DNA of 64,000 bases from Agriotes lineatus (lineage: Eukaryota; Arthropoda; Insecta; Coleoptera; Elateridae): contig CALNHX010005794.1 of the NCBI GenBank assembly GCA_940337035.1, forward strand, positions 36,643 through 100,642. Direction: 5' to 3'. Position numbers and translations under genes: made by a program. Below, piece after piece: positions 56,224 through 64,000 of the stretch. Within the stretch, counting starts at the first letter, position 1; the number at the start of each line of letters is the position of its first letter. The notes beneath the pieces were generated by a model. It ran no database searches. It worked only from the letters and a program-made list of their open reading frames with translations, and was not told where the DNA came from.

Positions 56224-56611
56224 GGGACGACTATTTAACAATATTAATACATAACGATTAACTTTATTGGAAAATAATCCAACAATTAATATAATTATTC
56301 ATTCTCAATTAAATTCAGCGGAATACTTCCAAGACGTAGCATTTTAAAATTTTTAAAACAAGCCACACAGTTTGTTGGGATTTAGTGTTACATAACCTGG
56401 CGATATCACTAAGGACAGAACATCGTTGCTAAGCGATACTTCGCAACAAGGCTATTTATTTTTTGAGTACGTATCTTGTTTTGTGAATATTTTGCATGGT
56501 GCCCAATATTCAGTGATATACTGCTGTTATTGGTTGAAAAAAGGAAATGTCTGCAATGTGATTGGCTTATATGTTATAGTGTTGAATAGTCAAATACATG
56601 TTTTACTGTGG

Positions 56612-57819
56612 TACCGTTGCGGCCAACTCAAAGTGCACGGCAGATTTTTAGCTTGTAATACGATATTCCAATGATAGACGTCGAGTTTTGACGTTTACGT
56701 TTGTCATCAACTATCATAGAACTGAAAACTCGGAAAATTCCCAGACATTTGTCAGAAGCAGAGAAAATGCGAGCTATTTATTACAAAACTGGAAGAGAAC
56801 TGGTCGTTGAGTCGAGTCGCAACAGATTTGCATGTGAGCAAGAGCTGCACTTTCAAAATTAAAAATCGTTGGCAGCAAAGACTTCTGCAAGAAAAGTTTT
56901 TTTAGCACCAGAGAACAAAAAATGAAGAGTACAATTTGCAACTGACTATTTGAATGAGATCGACGACTTTTGGAACACGACTGTTTTCTCAGGTGAAAGG
57001 GCATTTCAATCATTTACCAATTGACGATTAATAAGGGTGTGTAGACCACAAAATTCAAGATTTGAGGAGCAACATTATGTTCAACCCTTAAGGAGTAGTG
57101 AATGATTTTCTGTAAACGTATGGGGATGGATCAATGCGCACGGATCTTGGGCATGCTATAGAATTAATGGTCGACTGAATGCTGAAAATGATCGCAACAT
57201 TTTGCAAAATGTGATGCTCCATCTGTAAGAGAGGTCTTTCCTAATCAATTTACTTTTCAACAAGCAATATATTACCTAATTAATTAATTTTGTTTATGTT
57301 AACGTAATTGATAACATTATTTTCACAAGATAACTGTCCTGTGCATACAGCAAGGGTTGTTCATTGATGGTTTGATGAGAATAAAATCAATTTATTACCA
57401 TGGCCTGCAAGAAGTCCGGACTTGAATCCCATAGAAAATGTTTGGGGCTATTCAACTACAAAAATTTATACCAGGGATTTTGCACCAAACGAAACCGATT
57501 AATTATGGGAAAGAATAAGAAATACTTGGAAGGAACTGAGAGAAGGATACAATATGAAAACATTGGTCAACTCTATGCGAAACAAACTGCAAAGCGTGGT
57601 AGCAATTGAATACTGATACATATTTATTAAATACTTACATATTATTGTATAGTTTGTTCACTTGTGAAACTTTGCTAAAATACAAATATTAAAAAAGTAA
57701 TACCTATTCTTATAATCACGAGCAACGCCACTGGAGAAACCCCCATTTAATAAGCCGAAAAATCGCAAAAATAACCATAGTAACAAAAAACCGTGCACTT
57801 TGAGATGTCCGTAACTGTA
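56612..57819 (+). mobile_element. Tc1 element, dead
   Basis: Diverged TIRs TACCGTTGCGGCCAACTCAAAG / CTTTGAGATGTCCGTAACTGTA with a common AAAGTGCACGG subterminal block. TA at both ends. Contains a broken Tc1 transposase gene. Confidence 0.8.
56765..57609 (+). pseudogene. Tc1 transposase (DDE_3), multiple breaks
   Basis: Readable segments: KMRAIYYKTGRELVVES at the N-terminus, VNVWGWINAHGSW near 57113-57150, LQNVMLPSVREVFPNQFTFQ to 57260, then DNCPVHTARVVH and WFDENKINLLPWPARSPDLN from about 57331, PIENVWGYSTTKIY with the catalytic Glu, and a C-terminus ending at 57609. A 60-bp AT-rich segment (57266-57330) interrupts the QQ-D catalytic motif and resembles an unspliced intron. Stops and shifts occur throughout the first half. 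Confidence 0.82.
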
Positions 57820-58860
57820 CATGGGCTTACGACAATCTGTAAACAGCATTGAGGCATCTAAGAAAATAATACACTTGTTATAAATAAATAGATAGAAATA
57901 AATGTTTACTATTTTTTCGAAAATACAGATTAGATTCGTAACTTGTAGTTTTCAGTTAAGTTCCCGTATAAGTAAATCTATTGAATGCAGAACAAAACGT
58001 TATATAGCTTTCAAAAGTGCTTTACTGACCTTACTCATTTATGTATAGGAAATAACACTAATAACACTTAATTGAATATTTGGGTGAACATCTACCAGTA
58101 CCACCTATTAAATGCGTTTTAGGTTTTTCTTTATGAATACAGTTCCCACAACTACTACTTATAGGAAGTTGTAAGTAAATAATTAACTAAAGCAACTGCC
58201 ATTAGTGAACAGGCAGTGATAATAAGGAGGGCAATTAGACAAACGCTAATTAACAGTTGTTAATTTAAAAAAAGCATTTATAAACTTTATGTGCTGACTT
58301 AAAATATAATTACGCTTTGTAGTACCAATCATAACATAATTACCAGTTTAAAAATTATTATTTAGTTTTTCTCAATAGGTTTATATCAAATTATAGAAAA
58401 TAAATTTAAAAAGTACAAAGAAAATCCAATAACAACCAAACCAAACAGGTATAAAAAAAGCATTAAAGTAAATGAAGTTTCTAAATTACAGATAATATAA
58501 CTTTAATAAAATACACAAGAAGTTAGAAAAAATTACAAATGAAGCCAGTTCCAATCATTCCCAAAATAATTTTTGAATGAGTGGTCTAAATGATCATCCT
58601 CGACAAATTGTGAACACGTTATATAATAGCATTTTAAACTTTAAAATAAATCGACGTGTTCATATACGAGTATCCAGAAAATAAGTTCCGATTGGCTATA
58701 AAAAAACAATAACTTATGATAATAATAATACTGATGGTCTTTATTGCAAAAAAAAAGAATATATGTATACATACATAATAAATTCCACTTAAAAAAAGTT
58801 GATTTTTTTTATTGTCAACATTTTTTATGTCCATTAAATTCCACATCCATATACCTCAAA
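57820..58860. other. no recognisable gene
   Basis: AT-rich, only short ORFs. Nothing supported. Confidence 0.4.
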
Positions 58861-59065
58861 CTACTTTTCTATATAGTTGCCACCATTATGAAAACATTTA
58901 TAACGGGGCACTAATTTTTGTATTGCCACATTATAGAATAATGCCGTGTGTGATGTAAACCACGTATTTACAACTTCTTTGACATCATCATTTTTGAGAA
59001 AATGCCAGCTACCAAGGAACTTTTTCTGGGTTGAAGACGGAGGGGGTGAACAATTTCATTGCAGC
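58861..59065 (-). pseudogene. mariner transposase C-terminal remnant
   Basis: Reverse strand reads KKFLGSWHFLKNDDVKEVVN, TWFTSHTALFYN, then AIQKLVPRYKCFHNGGNYIE and a stop at 58863-58861. This is the C-terminal end of mariner transposases (FxxDDEVKxAVxxWL ... GIxKLVxRxxKCIxxxGDYVEK). A stop is also seen if the neighbouring frame is followed upstream; the catalytic domain is lost. Confidence 0.75.
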
Positions 59066-59334
59066 CAAATATTTTGATGTGGTCTTGGGTTTAGCAGATT
59101 TTCCTTCATTAAAGTTCTTAACCAATCTTCGTACCAATTGAGACGTTTTCTGCATACATATCACAAAGTTGACGGTGAATAGCTATTGGTTTCACATACC
59201 TTGCATTCAAGAAATATATAACATTGCAATTCATAGATGGCAGGTACACATGCTCACAATGGTGACCACAGCAGGCGTAGGAGCGTTTTAGACTGTGGTG
59301 ACCACCATGATTTCAATAAGTATGTACAGGATGT

Positions 59335-59614
59335 CCGGATAAGGGTACGGAGCGGCTGTATGTGGACAATGGTAAGACCTAGACGTTTGGGAAAAAATCC
59401 TTATAAATAAAGCGCCCAATAGAAATTAATAATAATAATAATAATATTTATTGTCCTATAATACAAAACTATTTTCAAGTTCGTAATTCGGCCGGTAGGG
59501 GGCGTAACTGCTATGAAGGAACATAAAAGTCACGCTATATAGGAAAGTTAGACGATGAGCTATAACTTTGAAAACATCATTTGATAGCTTGGGCAATACC
59601 GCATCATTTTTTAA
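59335..59614 (+). mobile_element. single arm of the 32968 foldback family
   Basis: TACAGGATGTCCGGATAAGG ... matches the left arm of 32968-34038 through CATTTGATAGCT and GCAATACCGCA. It carries an (AAT)n insertion near 59428-59448 and a sequence that does not match the other copy. The right arm is missing. Confidence 0.85.
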
Positions 59615-60326
59615 AATAGATTTTTATTTGTAAAAATTTCAGTTTATACATAAATAAATAAAATATAATAATCTTTCTTGAACTGAGATACCAAAAAGTA
59701 CTGAGTACTTGTCCCTGGTATTCACACAAGTAAAATAAAATAAACCTTAACAATATAATATGAATCGGTGAACAGATCAAGACAACAAAGGAAATTTGCG
59801 TCGCCAAATACACGGCGAACGAAACAAAGAACTCAAACATCTGTTTACCGATACGCCACAATCCTACACAAATTTCAAATAACAACCTCTGCAGAAATAA
59901 AACAATAAAATGCAAACAGCATGACAGTTTCTAAAGTGCAGCAAATCACCCCCAATAAAGCATCAGGGCAAGCCGGCGAGCGGAGCTCTAACAGCAGCCC
60001 AAACTCACGCCAAATTGAAATCTAAGGGCCAAATACAGCAGGCGAATGCACAAATATTACAAATTAAATTTTAATTAGCGGTAGAAAGAATCAAATGCAG
60101 GAGTATTTGGTATCAAAAAACAGAAAAAATCACCGCGCAAATAATAAAAACAAGGAGAACTTTTTAACACACTCAGTAACAATCATGCTTAAGTAATTTT
60201 ATACGCAGAGCTCGAGGGAAACAAATACTTATTTTAATTAAAGCCAAACGAAACATAGCAAATGGGGTATCATTAGAATCGGCATTTTAACGGCCAGCCA
60301 TTGCGACACTCATCAAGGCGCTAATA
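59615..60326. other. no recognisable gene
   Basis: A 103-codon - strand ORF (59604-59915) is rich in hydrophobic residues because the DNA is A/T-rich; not convincing as a gene. Confidence 0.4.
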
Positions 60327-61190
60327 TGTCGCGCCGCGGAAAAAAACCGCGGAATTATTAAATACGGGGAAAATAAGCAGTCATCCTTTCTCCTCGGACT
60401 AATGAGCGTCCAGGAAGAGCAAAACAAAGGACGGGGCTCCTTTAAATAAAGTTACCCAGGCCAGAAGAAATCACTCAACCCAGGAGAGTCCACCAGGAAC
60501 CATCCAGCCTTCCAGGACAACACTCAGCTCCCAGCTTTGAGTTCTATTAGCACCCAGCAGCCTCCAGCCTGCTACACTCAATCCAGAAGAGTCCATCAGC
60601 AGCCCTTCAGCTCCAGAACCACCTAGCAGCCTCCAGCCTTCCAGGACAACTCAGCCGAGATCATCCAGAAGCCATCTCCAGTAGCAGCTCTCTGCAGGAC
60701 CTCCAGCCAGCTCCGAATCCGACTGCAGCCCACGTCGCGGCCCCCGCTGGCGACTGACCACCCGTCCCTGACTCCCCTAGCGGAAGCCCGACCCTGTGCC
60801 CCAACAACGCCCCTCTCCAGCCACCGTCCCCGAGAGGGTTACTCACGCCGCAGACGCTCCAGGAGAACCTCGCAGCCCCGCTCCACGCCCCACCCAGAGC
60901 GCCGCCAGCTCCCACAACGAGCAGTGCCCCGACCCACTCCCCGGGGGGATTGGACCGCGTCCAAGCCGCTTTCCCCGCCTCCGACCACCGGAAAGGCCGC
61001 CTCATCACCTCCCGCGCCACCGGCGCCCGAGTCTAGACGACTGTTTTGTACATATTTCTTTTCTTGTTTTTTCCTCTTGTATATATATAGTAGTAAGTTG
61101 GTTTTTGTTTGTATGTATCATCGGGTCATTAGCAATAAACGTATTAAAAGTTTACACCAATTATTTAGCAGCATCAATAAGGGTAACGCC
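60327..61190 (+). repeat. GC-rich island, possible LTR
   Basis: Starts TGTCGCGCCGCGG; TATA-like CTTTAAATAAAG at 60443; repeated CCTCCAGCC / CTTCCAGGACAAC phrases at 60507-60640; GC-rich to 61030; AATAAACGTATTAAAAG near 61133; possible end GGTAACGCCTACA at about 61192. Promoter, polyadenylation-like signal and TG..CA ends would suit an LTR of about 860 bp. No gag or pol beside it, so a solo LTR or a host promoter/first exon are alternatives. ORFs within are low-complexity Pro/Ser/Ala-rich. Confidence 0.4.
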
Positions 61191-61329
61191 TACACCCCTC
61201 CTTCCGCTGACGCCATTGTAGAACCTACCGCTGAGCATAGACCGATGCGTGTTAAACTAAACAACTGAATTTATAGTTAACCTTATGTAGAAATAATTTT
61301 AAATGTAAAAAGAAAAGAAAGACCCAATC

Positions 61330-62578
61330 CTACATATAGAAAAAACTCTGCATCACAGGGGTTAGTTCGAATAGAGAATCAGCAATCTGCTTCTTTACTT
61401 TATTTGTCACTTTACTTGTGCACTTTAGTTTGTTAGGTAACAGGTTGTACTTTTTCAACTCTATATAAACAAAACACTGCTGACCCTTTTTAGTTTTCAT
61501 GCGAGGCGGTTTGATGTTATTGTTAACAATACTTCTAGTTCGCATTAACTTTGATTCTGGTTCAATGCTCTCAAAATCTACCCTATGTTGTATCTCATAT
61601 AATATACTTGTGTAACCGAACAATTGCCTAATGTCTAAAACATTTGCTTGCTTATACAAGGGATTTGTTGGATAACATTTTTCTTTCCCTAATATAATTT
61701 TTAACATCCTTTTGTGAAGGACTTTTAATGCATTTATTACATTCCCATATGCACCTCCCCAAGCTGTTATGCCGTAGCGCAGTATAGATAAGAACAATGC
61801 ATGACAGTAAATAAACAATTTATGCTAAGAAAACATGATAACATTCGAAAAACATAAGTTAAATATCTCAATTTGTTTGTTACTTTCTGAACTTGCAGCT
61901 GCCATCTAGAATTACCATCTATGGTTATTCCTGAATAATTCTGCGAATCTGCGGCACTGATGCACTGGCAGTCACACGCGGCACTGCAGCTGTTTCTCTT
62001 ATGAATTTTGATACGTGAAATTTCTGTCATTGTAAATTCCGAAACCATGAAACTTGATTTCTTGAAGTTCACCGTCAATTTGTTTTCTTCAAAACACTCG
62101 AATACAGTTTTCACACTGTCACCAACCACCTTCTCCAGCTCCTCCCAGCTACTCCGCTCGAAAACGATCACTGTGTCATCTCCGTATGATACAAGTGTGC
62201 CAGTTCCAGTCTTCAGTATTTTCCCTAAGTTGGTTATATAAAGGATAAAAAGAATCGGTCCCAAAGTTGTACCCTGAGGAACCCCGCACTCAACTTCCAG
62301 TTCTGCACCTCTGCTTTCTCCAGTCTGCACTCTTTGTACTCCAACTTTTCTAGTAGAATACTGTGATTTAATGTATCAAATTCTTTAGCCAAGTCAAGGA
62401 AGACAGCATTGACAGGCTGGTTGTTATCCAGGGATGTGTATATTAGCTGTGTGAATTTAGCTATGGCATCTTGAGTCGACCTTCCCATTCTGAATCCATA
62501 CTGAGTGTCATTAAGGATATTAAGTTTGTTGACATAATTAATTATCCTTGTTTTAAGACATCTTTCAATAACCTTTGC
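61330..62578 (-). pseudogene. Jockey/CR1-type LINE reverse transcriptase
   Basis: From 5' (high coordinate) to 3': GRSTQDAIAKFTQLIYTSLD and FLDLAKEFDTLNHSILLEKL (62488-62330), then after a frameshift GVPQGTTLGPILFILYITNL with the catalytic YGDD box (LVSYGDDTVIVF), NKLTVNFKKS, and after another shift a C-terminal part (LRYGITAWGGAYGNVINALK, LYKQANVLDIRQLFGYTSIL) to the stop at about 61330. The YGDD form replaces the usual YADD. The 5' side is cut at 62578 by a BEL-like LTR. Confidence 0.85.
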
Positions 62579-62930
62579 TGTTTAGGAACCAACACATAAT
62601 TTTAACTTTAAAAATTAAATATGCATACATTTCGTAAGCAAACTGTTGCATGCGGAAATTACAAACAAAGCATCAGCGTTTATTATCAGCACTGGTCGAA
62701 TGACCCCGGTCAACAAACTGCAATCCTGCAAACTGGCTGTTTGTTTGTTATGAAATTGAATACGCAAGTGAATATGCGAGCTGAAACTAGGGCAAATATT
62801 AAACTTTGTAAGCTAAGTCAGTATTTTTATATGTATAAATAGGAAAGAACTAGCCATTAAAATAATACAGTTTGAAATTTTGTTTCACTGTGTTCACGCT
62901 GACCAACGGCCCCAGGTCTTTTTTGCTACA
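62579..62930 (+). repeat. candidate 5' LTR of the BEL/Pao element
   Basis: 352 bp, TGTTTAGGAACCAACAC ... TTTTTTGCTACA, with TATA-like TATGTATAAATAGG at about 62830. A leader follows up to the gag ATG at 63191. The right LTR would be outside the window. Confidence 0.55.
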
Positions 62931-63190
62931 TCATCTCGTGTGAGACCGCACGAGACCGTTGGTTTGCACCTCTTTTTAATTCCTGCACTCCTAAGATATT
63001 CCTGCAACTGTCCAAATTAAATTCATACAGTCCACTACATGCTCCACCCTGAACATTTTGGTCCTTTCGAGCCTTTATACGTTCCTGCCCCTAGTATCTG
63101 ATATTTCGAGCCTTTCAACGTTCCTGCCCCTAGCATTTGGTCCAGTGATCCCTTAAAACGTACCAGCCCTCATCGAACAAGACCGTTACG

Positions 63191-64000
63191 ATGACGCAGC
63201 GACGGGAGATTTTCACAACCCAAGAAGATTTAGCAGAATCCATTCGCAGGCAGATTATCAACGTGAGGAAGGATGGCCCATCAAGAAAAAATGCAGCAAT
63301 ATCACCGCTCGCAGATCCACCCTAAAACAACTTTGGTAAGAATTTGAGGCCAACCATTCAGACCTGGCGAAGGAAGTCGAGGAAGAACACCCTTATTTTA
63401 AAAACAATTTTTTTCAGCAAACCAAAGACGTTTACAATGAAGGGGTTGCCCTGCTCGACAAGTGCGAAGAAAATCTAGCCACACTAGGTGAAAGTTCACA
63501 GCAGCCAACTGGACCAAAAGAAGACACGACCGCACGTGCTGACAAGGAGGGACAGTTTCGAATAAGAAGGCTACAGATCAAGGTGAATTCACTCCAAAGC
63601 GACATTCAGGAAGTCTGGAATAGGTTGAATGAGGAATGCAGTAAAAGGTATTGTGAATACAACATTAAGAGTTTTAAGGATGATTGGGATGACATCAGAG
63701 CTCTAAACGAGGAGATACTATCCCACGGTAGCTACTACGACAAGGAGTTCCGTGAGACCAAGAAGATGGTCAACGAAATAATTGTAGTCCTGTACCAACA
63801 CATCTAGGATGGAGAGGTTCAAAGTGTCAAGGAACACAGCCATGCGAATATAGTGTTGCCTACTCTTAAAATTCAATTTTTTGAAGGGACCTACGAAGCA
63901 TGGCCTAGCTTTCATGATATTTTCCGAAGAATTGTTCATGAAAATATTCACGACTAAGTAAGGCGGAAAAAATGCATTACTTGAAGTCACAGTTACGAGG
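63191..64000 (+). pseudogene. BEL/Pao gag, N-terminal part, damaged
   Basis: ATG at 63191: TQRREIFTTQEDLAESIRRQ. The frame is lost near 63290; the continuing frame has a TAA at about 63339-63341 (LW-stop-EFEANHSDLAKEV), then is open from there to the TAG at 63806-63808: EVEEEHPYFKNNFFQQTKDV, RRLQIKVNSLQSDIQEVWNR. After that PTLKIQFFEGTYEAWPSFHD IFRRIVHENIHD matches the DUF1759 region of BEL Gag. Runs off the window. Frame breaks mean it is not expected to be functional. Confidence 0.82.

Noticed and set aside
60661..61268. Pro/Ser-rich and Gly/Ala-rich overlapping ORFs on both strands
   Set aside because: Low-complexity readings of a GC-rich island in three frames; none shows a domain.

Overview
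The window is repeat-rich, AT-rich eukaryotic DNA, almost certainly from an insect. Evidence: introns with GT..AG boundaries, TA-flanked Tc1/mariner elements, hAT, Harbinger, piggyBac-type, LINE, Gypsy and BEL remnants, Helentron-like (HINE/DINE-1-like) repeats, and an insect-style C2H2 zinc-finger gene. There are no prokaryotic operons. I cannot fix the order from the sequence alone; a beetle or bug with a large genome would fit.

Region 1 (about 1-10.9 kb) is a Polinton/Maverick or adintovirus-like element. On + it has a DUF8207-type protein, a phage-tail-fibre-like repeat protein and a retroviral-type integrase with a chromodomain. On - it has a protein-primed family B DNA polymerase and a small conserved-looking protein upstream of it. 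No capsid, ATPase or protease gene is visible. The fibre gene is split by a Helentron-like repeat and the polymerase carries one nonsense codon, so the copy looks recently inactivated. A 113-bp minisatellite follows at 11.0-11.6 kb.

Region 2 (12.6-34.8 kb) is a graveyard of mobile DNA: a decayed Gypsy gag, LINE fragments, a 3.5-kb hAT-like foldback with 8-bp duplications, many TA-flanked palindromic foldbacks ending in TACAGGGT, a decayed LINE at 25.8-27.5 kb, and a hAT copy with a perfect 8-bp duplication inserted in another element.

Region 3 (34.8-38.6 kb) holds the two best-preserved genes: an apparently intact Tc1/mariner-superfamily transposon (31-bp perfect TIRs, 356-aa transposase) and, just downstream, a C2H2 zinc-finger gene with 19 finger units whose 3' end is clipped by a one-base expansion of an A-run.

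Region 4 (38.8-64 kb) has a piggyBac-like element, several Helentron-like copies, a spliced HTH/DDE-type gene remnant, a decayed hAT (45.7-48.2 kb), a HARBI1-like gene remnant with two precise insertions (one itself containing a 500-bp solo-LTR candidate), a dead Tc1 element, a GC-rich LTR-like island, a LINE on the - strand and a BEL/Pao LTR plus gag at the right edge.

The genes do not form one pathway. The window is best read as a history of nested insertions. Two reading frames, the fibre gene and the HARBI1 gene, give independent proof of the insertion boundaries because the host frame matches on both sides of the insert.
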